Part shown: positions 9,072 through 18,478 of the stretch, in pieces | Position numbering within the stretch: the stretch's first letter is position 1 | Layout: every line of letters starts with the position of its first letter | NCBI GenBank assembly: GCA_965218865.1 | Contig: CBDCME010000064.1 | Coordinates: forward strand, 1 to 56,131 | DNA from: CBDCME01 sp965218865 | Lineage (GTDB): Bacteria > Pseudomonadota > Alphaproteobacteria > JAAXGF01 | Direction: 5' to 3' | Length of the DNA stretch: 56,131 nucleotides | The notes under the pieces: generated by a model | Told to the model about the DNA's origin: nothing | Database searches by the model: none | Seen by the model: the letters and a program-made list of their open reading frames with translations, nothing else | Made by a program: the position numbers and the translations under genes

Positions 9072-9625
9072 CGGTCGGCTTCGTGCTCGACGGCCTGATC
9101 GTGGCCCTCTTGTTGGCGACGATCGTCTACTGCGCCCTCGTCAGCAAGAAACTCAAGGATTTGCGTAGCGGCCGGGACGGGTTCGCGAAATTGATCAAGG
9201 ATTTGGACCAGGCAACGAAAGGCGCCGAATCCGCGGCCGCGGGTCTGCGCGAGGCGAGCGACGAAGGTTGCACCGCCTTGAATAACACCAGCCAGAAAGC
9301 GACCGTCTTGAACGACGACATGTCATTTCTGCTCGAACGGGGAAACGGCCTTGCCGACCACTTGACCGAGCTGACGCGGAAACGACTCCGGGCGACCGCC
9401 GGAGGGCTCGACGACCATTCGGATGTCGTGGCCAACGCCAAGTCAGGCGACGTCGGTTGTCGAGAATCGGCCGCTGCTTCGGGGCCAAAGGTGGCGCGCG
9501 ACAAGGCCGGGAATGACACGGCGGACCTTGCGCCCCGGCCTCCAAGTCCGGGTCGTTCGCCGCGTTCCCGAGTCGAGCGCGCCCTTATCGATGCTCTTCG
9601 GGGCAGCGATAGGGGGTCGCCGTGA
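9068..9625 (+). CDS. DUF6468-type flagellar-cluster protein
   Basis: A 185-residue protein with a single N-terminal membrane helix (VLDGLIVALLLATIVYCAL), then a helical segment rich in Lys, Asp and Glu (KKLKDLRSGRDGFAKLIKDL) and a low-complexity C-terminus. The pattern and its position between fliM and motE match the DUF6468 family seen in alphaproteobacterial flagellar clusters. The molecular role is not known. The GTG start at 9068 overlaps the fliM stop, and its own stop overlaps the motE GTG, so the three genes are probably translationally coupled. Confidence 0.75.
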   Translation: MTVGFVLDGLIVALLLATIVYCALVSKKLKDLRSGRDGFAKLIKDLDQATKGAESAAAGLREASDEGCTALNNTSQKATVLNDDMSFLLERGNGLADHLTELTRKRLRATAGGLDDHSDVVANAKSGDVGCRESAAASGPKVARDKAGNDTADLAPRPPSPGRSPRSRVERALIDALRGSDRGSP

Positions 9626-10288
9626 ATAGGCGGCCAAACCTGCTCCTGGCCACGGGAATCGTGGCTTGTGCCCTGTTCGCCGGGAAGGTCGTGGAGCTTG
9701 GGCGCGGAAGCGTCGCGGTGCTGGCGATCGTGCCGGCGGTGGCCGCCCAGTCCGAGCAAACGGAAGCACCGGAGACCACCCCGCAGGCGAGCGAAAGCAG
9801 CCCCCCCACATCGCCCGATCCCTATGACGACAGTTTCGATCCCTTGAATCTGAGGGCCGCCGAGATCGAGATCCTGCAAAAACTGACCGCGCGACGCGAG
9901 GAAATCGAGGCCCAGGCGGATGCGCGCGAACGTGATCTCTATCTGCGCGAGCAGCTCCTCGTCGCGACCGAGCAACGAATCGATGCGAAGATCGCCGAAT
10001 TGAAGGAGATGAAATCGTCGATAGAGAATTTGATCATTCAGTTTGATGAGGAAGAGGAAGAAAAAACGCGAAGCCTCGTAAAAATTTATGAAAGCATGAA
10101 ACCATAAAGAAGCCGCCCGAATATTCAACGAACTCGATCTCGACGTCCTGCTCGCGGTCCTGGACCGGATGCGCGAGGCCAAGGCCGCCGCGATCATGGC
10201 GAAGATGACCCCCTCGACGGCCCAGTTGGTCACGACGGAGCTGGCTCGGCGGCGTCAATTCCCCGAAACCGACGCGGTCAAGGACTAA
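9622..10288 (+). pseudogene. motE: MotE-like flagellar protein, frameshifted
   Basis: Frame 1 encodes a signal/anchor segment, a Pro-rich linker, a coiled coil (about residues 79-140) and the beginning of the MgtE_N-like domain, then stops at TAA (10105-10107) after SLVKIYESMKP. The +1 frame continues the domain (EAARIFNELDLDVLLAVLDR, then AAIMAKMTP) to a stop at 10286-10288. Removing the T at 10105 restores KPKEAARIF, the family consensus. MotE proteins act as periplasmic chaperones or partners of motor components. The full-length stop is 2 bp before the IS630 target TA, so the insertion itself did not break the gene. Confidence 0.8.
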
Positions 10289-10290
10289 TA

Positions 10291-11454
10291 CCAACCGCCC
10301 TTAACATTGCCTTGTGCGAGCCCACGCTCTGAGGCCGATGGACATGATCTTCCAAGGTTGGTCGGTCAGGTTGTTCCAGGCTTGGCAAGAGGCCTCGACG
10401 ATGGCTTCATAGGAGTCGAAGACACGATTGGAGAGCCAGTTCTGGCGGAGGTATTGCCAGACATTTTCGGCGGGATTGAGCTCCGGGGACTTGGGTGGCA
10501 AAGGCACGAGGGAGATGTTCTCCGGGATGCCGAGTTTGGCAGTGGTGTGCCATGCGGCTTGGTCGAGCAGCACGACGGCATGGGCGTTTGGGGCAACGGC
10601 CCGGCTGATTTCCTCGAGATGCAGGTCCATGGCTTCAGTATTGGCGCGCGGCATGACCAGCGCCGCGCCCTCACCGCGCTCGGGGCAGATGGCGCCGAAG
10701 AGATACGCCGAAGAGGTCCGTAGGTCCTTGACCTGGCGCGGGCGCGATCCCTTTGGGGCCCACTGGCGCACCAGGCTGTTCTTCTGGCCGACGCGCATTT
10801 CATCTTGAAACCAAACCTCGATGGGCGTGTCCGGTGGCTGTGCCGCTACGATTTTCGCCAAGTGTTCGGGAAAACTTTTTTTTAAATTCCTCCTGTGCCC
10901 GCGCATCCTGGCCGACGTGGCGCGGGCGCGCGGAAATATGCGAGAACCCGAGCGCGGCCAGCAGCTTGCCGACGCTCCGCTCGTGATAGTCCACGCCGAA
11001 GCGCGTTCGGATCAGTTGCTTGAGATCGATGCAGCGCCAGCGCACGACCCCATCCCGTTCGGGATCGGGACCGGCCTCGATAGCCCGCGAAAGCGCCGCC
11101 ATTTGCGACGGCGTCAACCGACGCAACGCCCCGTTCGGCTTGCGGTCGATCAGACCGGCCGGACCTCCCGCGTTGAACCGGTGAACCCAGTCCCGCAACG
11201 TCTGCCGATCCATGCCGCCAATACCCGCCGCGCACGCTCGATCCATCCCATCGTAGATGGCCGCCATCGACAAAAGCCGTCGCGCCTGGTTCCCATCATC
11301 GCTCCGTGCCGCAAGAACACGGACTCTTTCAGCATCAAAGTCGTTTCGCAAAGGAATCGTTGGCATTGAACACACTCCCTTGTTGCCAACAACCTTGAAT
11401 CACACAAAACCTGGCGTGTAAACCTTTGCGCGAGTCAAACTCTAGGGCGGTTGG
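10291..11454 (-). mobile_element. IS630-family element, copy B (1164 bp)
   Basis: It has the same CCAACCGCCC / GGGCGGTTGG ends as copy A and TA on both sides (10289-10290 and 11455-11456). It is inserted in the gap between motE and cheY, where it may separate cheY from upstream transcription. Both flanks look like original chromosomal sequence, making this the cleanest IS630 insertion of the three. Confidence 0.93.
10301..11366 (-). CDS. IS630-family transposase, two frames joined by slippage, copy B
   Basis: Frame 1 runs from the ATG at 11366 to about 10800 and frame 2 ends at 10301. Organisation, A8 slippery run and DDE residues match copy A. It differs at a few positions, for example GALRR versus GASRR, NNLTDQ versus NNPTDQ and a C-terminus ARTRQC versus ARTSQC. 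The differences are minor, so this copy is probably as competent as the others. Confidence 0.88.
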
Positions 11455-11558
11455 TATAAGATCCGTTCGGGTAACGATGGTTTAACCCTTCCCCTCTAAC
11501 GTGGCGCTAGCGAATTGCGAGCCTGATTACTGAACATTCCAACAGCGGAGCTGATCCC

Positions 11559-11945
11559 ATGGCCGTTGACAAGAACATGCCGATCCTCATCGTCGATGAC
11601 TACAAGACCATGCTGAGGATAATTAGAAATCTACTGGGCCAATTGAGTCTAACCAACGTCGAGGAGGCCACCGACGGCGAATCGGCATTGGACAAAATGC
11701 GCAACGCAAAATTCGGACTCGTGATCTCGGACTGGAATATGGAGCCGATGACGGGACTCCAACTTCTGCGTGAGGTGCGTTCGGACGACAGTCTCAAGTC
11801 GACACCGTTCATCATGATCACCGCCGAAAGCAAGACCGAAAACGTGATTGCCGCCAAGGAGGCGGGCGTCAGCAATTACATCGTCAAGCCCTTCAATGCC
11901 GAAACCCTGAGAAGCAAGCTCGTGAGCGTCTTGGGAGACTTTTAA
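11559..11945 (+). CDS. cheY: chemotaxis response regulator CheY
   Basis: This 128-residue single receiver domain has all conserved residues in place: Asp13 and Asp14 (acidic pocket), Asp58 (phosphoacceptor in VISDWNM), Thr88 (MITAES) and Lys110 (YIVKPF). Phospho-CheY binds FliM to change rotation. It has a GCGGAG ribosome-binding site 8 nt upstream and is followed after 14 bp by cheZ. The upstream gap contains the IS630 copy B end at 11454. Confidence 0.95.
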   Translation: MAVDKNMPILIVDDYKTMLRIIRNLLGQLSLTNVEEATDGESALDKMRNAKFGLVISDWNMEPMTGLQLLREVRSDDSLKSTPFIMITAESKTENVIAAKEAGVSNYIVKPFNAETLRSKLVSVLGDF

Positions 11946-11959
11946 GCGGACGGCCCGAC

Positions 11960-12601
11960 ATGACCGAAAACGTACTTCAGATCGATTTCTCGTCGCGCGT
12001 CCAGGAACTGAAAAAGGAACGCGGCGATCAGGTCGACATCAGCGAGGTCGCCGAAGTCGTCGAAAGTATCATGTCGACGATACAAGGGGACGTCACGGGA
12101 CTGGATCTGCGCGTGTACAAGGAGCTGGATAGCCTTGCCGAGTACATCCAGTCGGCCAAACTGGAAATCGCCGAAATTTGCCCGGCCGACATTCGCGAGG
12201 AGTACCTGCCCGCGGCAAGCAACGAACTCGATGCCATCGTCAAGGCAACCGAGGAGGCGACGGGAACCATCCTCGACGCGGCCGAGAATATCGACACCGA
12301 AAGCCAGAATCTCGGTTCCCAAGCAATCCCGGACGAAGTCATCCGAATCTTCGAAGCCTGCAGCTTCCAGGATATTACCGGACAGCGGATCAGCAAGGTC
12401 GTCAATACGCTCAAGCATATCGAGGATCGTATCGACCTTTTGGTGCGTGCCTTCGGTGCCCAGATTCGGAGTCCCAAGAAACAGGCGCCGGAATCGACTT
12501 CCCAGGACGACATGGACAAGGCTCTTCTCAGCGGTCCCCAACTCCCCGAGGAAGCCAATAGACAGGCCGAAATCGACGCGCTTCTCGCCAGCTTCGATTG
12601 A
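11960..12601 (+). CDS. cheZ: CheY-P phosphatase CheZ
   Basis: This 213-residue, largely helical protein contains the CheZ catalytic motif FQDITGQRISKVVNTL (about residues 135-150), whose Asp and Gln drive CheY-P hydrolysis. It ends in AEIDALLASFD, resembling the C-terminal CheY-docking peptide of CheZ. CheZ shortens the CheY-P signal. It is adjacent to cheY and followed 6 bp later by a MotB-like gene, so co-transcription is likely. Confidence 0.93.
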   Translation: MTENVLQIDFSSRVQELKKERGDQVDISEVAEVVESIMSTIQGDVTGLDLRVYKELDSLAEYIQSAKLEIAEICPADIREEYLPAASNELDAIVKATEEATGTILDAAENIDTESQNLGSQAIPDEVIRIFEACSFQDITGQRISKVVNTLKHIEDRIDLLVRAFGAQIRSPKKQAPESTSQDDMDKALLSGPQLPEEANRQAEIDALLASFD

Positions 12602-12607
12602 GCCCCC

Positions 12608-13264
12608 ATGTCGGCGCCCGGGCACTCCGCCAAGGGAAACGCGAGCGAACGAACGAACGTTCTGCTGCTGGGTCTTTACCTCATCGTGCTGGCATTCTTT
12701 ATCATGTTGAACGCGATATCGCACCGCGAGGACTTGCGCTCCAAGGCGGTGATGGGCAGCGTCAATTCCTCCTTCTCGGCCGAACCGGAGTTGGTCACCG
12801 GGCTGATTCAGGCGACGGCGCGGTACAAGTCCACGCCGGCCGAACAACAGGCCCTGGATTCGGTTCGCCGCTTGTTCGTTTCGGCCTTGCCCCTGGCTGT
12901 GTATCCCGCTTCCCAACCCCATGACCAAATTACCGTGCTGCTTCCCGCGGAGGAGCTTTTCAAACCGGGAACCGCGTTGCCTCGGATGGAAATGGAAGCG
13001 ATGCTCGCACAGCTCGCGGAACTGGTGAGCGCGAACCATTCGGGAAAGTATTTCGAAATCGAGATCATTCCGCGATCGGGCGAAGCGCGGTTGGATGGGG
13101 CGGACCTAACCCTCAGACGAGCCGGCGCCCTGGTCAGCGACCTGCGCTCCCGCGGCGTGCCCGCCGAACGCCTGGCCGCCGGTGTGGCGCGGGGGGACTC
13201 GGAGCAAGTGATGCTGTCTTTCTTCTTGCGGGCGCCAGCCGAATCACTACCGCCCGAGGGTTGA
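12608..13264 (+). CDS. MotB/OmpA-related membrane protein lacking the channel acidic residue
   Basis: A 218-residue protein with an N-terminal membrane helix (LLLGLYLIVLAFFIMLNAIS, from about residue 19) followed by an OmpA-like periplasmic domain (ITVLLPAEELFKPGTALP; LTLRRAGALVSDLRSRGVP). The helix ends AFFIMLNAIS, like MotB, but the position of the MotB proton-carrying Asp holds no acidic residue. It may be a structural stator partner or a peptidoglycan-binding accessory. It sits 4 bp upstream of a second MotB-like gene. Confidence 0.7.
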   Translation: MSAPGHSAKGNASERTNVLLLGLYLIVLAFFIMLNAISHREDLRSKAVMGSVNSSFSAEPELVTGLIQATARYKSTPAEQQALDSVRRLFVSALPLAVYPASQPHDQITVLLPAEELFKPGTALPRMEMEAMLAQLAELVSANHSGKYFEIEIIPRSGEARLDGADLTLRRAGALVSDLRSRGVPAERLAAGVARGDSEQVMLSFFLRAPAESLPPEG

Positions 13265-13268
13265 GCCA

Positions 13269-13973
13269 ATGGATGAGACACAACCCGGAAATGCCTCTCC
13301 GCGCGCCATGTGGATGGTGACCTTTGTCGAGCTCGTCGCCTTGCTCGTGGCATTTTTCGTCATGCTCTTCGCTATGTCGACGATCCGTTACGATTTGTGG
13401 GACATAATGGTGCATTCGCTGTCGCAGCGCTTGAACCCCTCGCTGGGCGGCGAGAGTGTCTCGTCACTCGCCGATCGCAACGTCACCACCGAATTGGCGG
13501 CAACGGCCGCCGACCTCGATTGTCTACTCGTTCTGCTGAACGAAAAGGCGAGTGACAGGCCGCTGCTCGCCGGGGCCACGGTAAAGCGACTCGATGACCG
13601 CCTGGTCATCGTTCTGCCGGCGGAAGCCATGTTCGCGCCGGGTAGCGCCGTCGTCGACGCCGAGGCCCGCGAATTCGTCGCGGTATTGGCGGACGCCCTC
13701 ACCAACGTCGAAAATCGGATCGACGTTATCGGACATACCGATCCCGAACCCATCCAGTCGGAGGCCTTTCCCTCCAACTGGGAACTCTCGATCGCGCGCG
13801 CCGTCGCCGTTGCCGAGGAAATGCGCCGCGCTGGCGTCACACGCGAAATCAGGACCCTGGGGTTCACCGATTCACGATTTTCCGAATTGGCGCCAGGCCT
13901 CGCGCCGGACGAACGCCGGGCCGCGGCGCGGCGGGTCGAAGTCGTGATTCGCGAGACTTTCGCGGACGGGTAA
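13269..13973 (+). CDS. MotB-like flagellar motor protein with Glu at the channel position
   Basis: A 234-residue protein with an N-terminal helix TFVELVALLVAFFVMLFAMS, which aligns with the MotB transmembrane segment (YADFMTAMMAFFLVM). The critical Asp is replaced by Glu. A C-terminal OmpA/MotB peptidoglycan-binding domain follows: LPAEAMFAPGSAVVD, VIGHTDPEP, NWELSIARA and RRVEVVIRE. It is shorter than E. coli MotB (308 residues). No motA is visible nearby, so the partner must lie elsewhere. It probably belongs to the cheY-cheZ operon. Confidence 0.75.
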   Translation: MDETQPGNASPRAMWMVTFVELVALLVAFFVMLFAMSTIRYDLWDIMVHSLSQRLNPSLGGESVSSLADRNVTTELAATAADLDCLLVLLNEKASDRPLLAGATVKRLDDRLVIVLPAEAMFAPGSAVVDAEAREFVAVLADALTNVENRIDVIGHTDPEPIQSEAFPSNWELSIARAVAVAEEMRRAGVTREIRTLGFTDSRFSELAPGLAPDERRAAARRVEVVIRETFADG

Positions 13974-13976
13974 GCC

Positions 13977-16900
13977 ATGAGCTCGCGATCCAAGTCGTCT
14001 TCATCACGCCAATCCGTGCCGGCGCGACGTCGGTGGCGCCGCCTTGGCGCCACGCTCGCGGTCCTCGGTGCCTTCGTTGTGGTTCCGCTCAGCCACGCGA
14101 TCGAAAACGTCGCGCTGCGCGGTGGCGATCATGAGGACTACGCCCGAATCGCCTTCGAATGGCCACAGGCCGTCGATTTCAGCGCCACGGTCGAGGGGCG
14201 GGTTTAGCGGGTCGAATTCTCCCGACCGCTGTCGCCGTCGTTCGGAGACATGCGCCAAAGACTGAATGACCACGTGAGCGACGTGACCGTGAACTCGAAT
14301 CGAGATGCCATCGACTTCAGGTTGACCGGCGACTACGAATTGAAGAGCTTCAGTTATGAGGCGGTCGTCGTTCTCGACCTCTTTCCGGTCCCGGAGACGA
14401 TCACTCCGCCGGCTCCGGAACCGATTGCCGAAAAAGTCGCCGCCGCGTCCGACGATCCGGTCCCGGCGCCCCAGAACCCGGAGCCTGAATCGTCGCTGCC
14501 CCCACAGGTTGCCAAGCCCCCACAGGTTGCCAAGAAGGACGCGGAACGTCCGGTCAAGGTGAACCTGCGAACGGCCGACGGATATACCCGGGTCGTCTTC
14601 GAATGGGAAGACGAAGTCGCCTACGAGGTGACGGAGCTCGTCGGGCAGGCGATCATCGCCTTCGAGGATCCCCGCGACATCGATCTTTCGGACGTGCACC
14701 GGGCCCGAGATCCGCGCGTACCGGCGGCCGAGTTGCTGCGCGGCCCGGATTCGACGGCGGTGAGAATGGCGATTCCGGCGACCGCCCAAATTCAACATTC
14801 TCTTTCGGGCCATCATCTCGTGGTGGATGTCATGGACGCCGGCAAGTCGCCTCCCGACGGGGACCAGGACCCGGTTTCGGCCGGGCCTGAGAATCTGCTC
14901 GATTTGTCGTCGGCGGTGACCCCATCCGTCGCGTCCGAAATTCCCGCCGACGCCATAGTTCCCGATTCGCGTGAAGCGGAAAATCTGACACCGGACGATC
15001 CAAATCGCGACGAGGTCAACCGCTCAGTCGCTCCCACAATCGGCCAGGGCGGCGGCACGGCCCATGTTTCCCTTATCAAGGAATCGCTCGACTTTTCGGT
15101 GCGCTGGACCCGCGACGAAACCCAACTCCGATTCAACAGCGCGGGGAGTGTCGCGGCGGCGGTATTCGTTTACGGCGGCAGTTTGTGGGTGGTTCTCGAC
15201 GGCAACCACCACGTCGATCTGGGGACCAAGAGCTGGGAAAGCAGCGGTGCGATTTCCCAGGCCGAGCAGTTGTCCCATCCGACCGCCACGGTGCTGCGCT
15301 TCGGTCTGCGGTCGGAGGTCGAGGTCAACGCCCGAAGGCGTGGCACCCTGTGGCTGGTCGTCCTGACCAAGAACCGGCGTCCCCCGGCGCCGATCGAGGT
15401 TCTGGTGGATGAAGACCCCTCCGCCGGATCCAGCGTCTTCCTGCCGGTTACCGATACCGGTCGGGAGGCCCGTTTCGTCGATCCGATGACCAGCAACGAG
15501 TTGATCGTGACCCCGCTGACGCTTTCAGGCGTCGGGGTGGGACTCGAGCAGCGGTTCATCAAGATGACCTTGCTTGCCACGGCCCAGGGCATCGCGATCG
15601 CGCACGCCACCGAGGATCTCGTCATCCGCCACGCCGACAACGGCCTTTCCATTACCAGTCCCGGTGGTTTGGATATCGGCGGCATCGCGGACGAGAATCC
15701 GGGTTCCCAAGCGCAAAACGGACCCCGGCACGTCCTCTTCAAATTGGCCTCGTGGCGGCGGGGCAGTGAACGAAGTTTTGTCAGGAATCGCCAACAACTC
15801 CAGAATACCGCCGCCGCGGCGCCCGAAATTTTGCTGACCCGTTCGCGTCTGGCTCTCGCCAGCGCCCATGGTTTCAACGCCGACTCGAAGGCGGTCATTG
15901 TGGTCGTCGAGGCCGACGATCCGACGGTTCTCGGACAGCCCGAATTCCGCGCCCTGCGCGCCGTCAACCAGCTCTTGCTCGATCCGAATAAAAAGACGGA
16001 CCACGACCTCGACGATCCCGTTTTCAACGTCTACGACGACATCGCCTTATGGCGCGGCGTCCTGGCGCTGCGGCGGAGCGAAAATCGGGTCGCGGCGGAA
16101 TTCTTCGCCCGGGCCGGCGACGTGTGGCGCGAGTTGCCGCCGAATCATCGCGGTGAGATCGGCCTTTTGGTCGCGGAAACGTCACTCGAGTTGGGCGACG
16201 GCAATGCCGCCTCCAACGCCCTCAACCTGGTGATTTCGGAGGGCAATCGGCCGGGAATTCTCGACCGCGCGGCGTACGTCCGCGGCCAAATAATCGCCCA
16301 CGAGAATTCCGGCGAGGCGGCGCAGCGGATGTTGCTGACCGCCATGAATGCCCACGACCGGCTCAGTCGCTCCCGGGCCGCGCTGGCCTACGTGAAGTTG
16401 AAGCTCCAGCGCCGCGAAATGTCCCGCGGCGAAGCAATCGAATTGCTCGAAAGCCGACTTTTTTCCTGGCGTGGCGACAAACACGAACTCGCCTTGTTGG
16501 AACGTTTGGCGCAGCTCTATGGCAACGAGAAGCGTTACAGGGACGCTCTCACGACTCTCAAGCTCGCGGTAACGCATTTCCGCGCGAATGTCCGCACGCC
16601 CATCTTGACCAAGCGGATGGACCGTATCTTCGCCGATCTGTTTCTTTACGGTCGGGCCGATGATATGCCGATGCTCGCGGCGCTGGCCCTGTTCCAGGAG
16701 TTTCGTGAACTCACGCCGGTCGGGGATGCCGGAGACACGATGATCCAGGGACTGGCCGGCCGACTCACCGCGATGGACCTTCACAACCACGCCGCGGAGC
16801 TTCTCGATCACCAGGTCAAGTACCGCGTCAAGGGTCAGGAAAAGGCCCGCGTTAGCGCCCGCCTGGCGATCATCCATCTCATGAACAAAAAACCACAAAA

Positions 16901-17428
16901 GGCCTTCGACGTGCTGAAGGCCAGTTCAACGGGGGGATTGCCGCCGGAATTGCACGCCGAGCGCCGGCGTCTCGCCGCCCGGGCCCTCGGCGCCCTTGAT
17001 CGTAACGCGGACGCCTTGGCGCTCCTAGACGGCGATTTCAGCAAGGACGCCGACATGTTGCGGGCCGACATCATGTGGCAGGCGAGCGATTGGCGCGGCG
17101 CGGCCGACGCCATCGATCGTTTGTTGATGCCCAAAACCGTCGCGGCGCCTCTCAGCGATTACGTCAGCGGGCACATTCTCAAATTGGCGGTGGCCTGCTC
17201 CTTGGCCGGGACGTTGGCGGTCTGCGGGCGGTGAAGAAACGCTATGCCGCGGCCATGACCAGCGACCCCAACGGCGAGGCCTTCAACCTGATCACGAGCG
17301 AAGTCGACCGCAACGCTTTCGGCTACCGCGAACTGCCGGAGGCGATCGCCTAGATCGGCGGCTTCGAGGCCTTCATGGCGGATTACCGCGACCGCCTCCG
17401 TAAACCCGCCGAGAACGACGTCAACTGA
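13977..17428 (+). pseudogene. large exported TPR-type protein of the flagellar block, broken
   Basis: Begins 3 bp after the MotB-like stop. It has an N-terminal signal peptide (ending LSHAIEN), then AMIN-like beta segments (ARIAFEWPQAVDF; GYTRVVFEWEDEVAYEV), a Pro/Ala-rich linker and a long helical repeat region from about residue 660 (ALWRGVLALRRSENRVAAEF, AALAYVKLKLQRREMSRGEA), probably TPR. An in-frame TAG (14205-14207) interrupts it near residue 77. Near 17208 a one-base deletion in a G-run shifts the frame, and the shifted frame meets a second TAG (17351-17353) before its natural TGA at 17426-17428. The rejoined length would be about 1150 residues. It is probably a periplasmic motility accessory, now inactive or misassembled. 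Confidence 0.75.
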
Positions 17429-17535
17429 GCTTTCCGTCCACGCCGGCGCAACCCGCGTAAACGAATTCCACGGCCTGCTATCCGACGGAACACTCGCGCC
17501 TCGTACCGGCGAGAGACCGGCGCGGCTCATCCCCT

Positions 17536-17736
17536 TCAATCCTCGTAGAGACCCTTGGGGAAGCAAGCGGCGAACACGTTTCGGCCCAAGGGACCCTTGA
17601 GTTCATCGACCCAGACCGTGATTTCGTCCCGGGCGTGTTCTCACGCGGCTTGGGAGTTGAATTCCTGAAATCGAGTATCGCTGGCGACCGAATTCGTTCC
17701 CGCGATGATCGTGATGACGACCAGAACATAAGTCAT
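17536..17736 (-). pseudogene. small exported protein, interrupted by TGA
   Basis: The frame reads MTYVLVVITIIAGTNSVASD, then FQEFNSQAA, an in-frame TGA (17641-17643) and EHARDEITVWVDELKGPLG to YED. The coherent signal-like start and the protein-like second half suggest a 66-residue exported protein with one nonsense change. I do not recognise the family. The rest of 17429-17811 shows no other gene. Confidence 0.45.
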
Positions 17737-17811
17737 CCGGTGAGCTTGTCTGTTGGGCCAGTGAGCTGTCGGGAAGTATTTGCCCGACCGCATGAATGGA
17801 CGGCGGACCGA

Positions 17812-18213
17812 TCAGTTATCCGCGATCCGACCTCTGGAATCGACATCTCGGTTGCGCGCGAGTCGCTGCGCCTCGGTGATCTGCTCGGGATTCATTCGCC
17901 GCTCCAGACCGTTCTTGCCGAGCCGCGCCCCACGATTGCCCTGATCCGCCGCGAGCGTCAGCCACATATAGGCCTGAATATCGTCCTGGGGGACTCCCTT
18001 GCCCTCGAAATACATAATTCCCAGCCAATATTGGGCAGTCGGATCTCCGTCGGCCGCCAAAGGTTCCAAGTAATTCAAAGCGTCCCGAAAGGCACCAATA
18101 GAATAAGCATGAATACCGGTTTCGAATTCGGCCCCGGACTCAGACCCGGACTCAACCAAGACCGGACTCGCCAGCCCCGCGGCCAACGCGGTCGCAAAAA
18201 TTATACGCTTCAT
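17812..18213 (-). CDS. Sel1-repeat exported protein
   Basis: A 133-residue protein with a signal peptide (MKRIIFATALAAGLASP) and Sel1-like repeats: ALNYLEPLAADGDPTAQYWL followed by GIMYFEGKGVPQDDIQAYMW and LTLAADQGNRGA. Sel1 proteins act as protein-interaction scaffolds; the partner is unknown. The ATG at 18213 is chosen over an upstream in-frame start because GGGAG lies just before it and the signal peptide starts there. Confidence 0.75.
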   Translation of the reverse strand: MKRIIFATALAAGLASPVLVESGSESGAEFETGIHAYSIGAFRDALNYLEPLAADGDPTAQYWLGIMYFEGKGVPQDDIQAYMWLTLAADQGNRGARLGKNGLERRMNPEQITEAQRLARNRDVDSRGRIADN

Positions 18214-18343
18214 TTTAAAAAACTCCCTTTCCCGAACTTCGAGTGGAATGTAACCTAACACTGGTCAATGTTCCACATGTATTTTATAAACGGCGCAATT
18301 TTTTTACCGAAATAGGGCAAGTCGCCGATGGTCAGATGTTTAA

Positions 18344-18427
18344 CCGTCGTAACCCTATAACCAGTAAGTAGAATCACCGCCGACGTTTCGGACCGAGTGC
18401 ATGGCGTGGCGCGGGATTGAAGACTTC
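18344..18427. repeat. degenerate copy of an internal piece of the cupin gene
   Basis: This 84-bp stretch matches 20100-20182 inside the cupin gene. The two share CCGTCGTAACC at the start, the 20-bp stretch GACGTTTCGGACCGAGTGCA and GGCGTGGCGCGGGAT near the end, with scattered differences (about 85 percent by eye). It is followed at 18434 by GGGGACAGTTTACC, an end sequence also seen at 24401. It carries no intact frame. Confidence 0.75.
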
Positions 18428-18478
18428 TATAACCGGGGACAGTTTACCAATTTATAGACTAGTTACTATATTAATTTT

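Noticed and set aside
13977..17428. TAG read as a sense codon (recoding)
   Set aside because: Many genes here end in TAG (fliL, pntB), the same gene also has a frameshift, and other broken genes use TAA or TGA. Mutation or sequence error is simpler.
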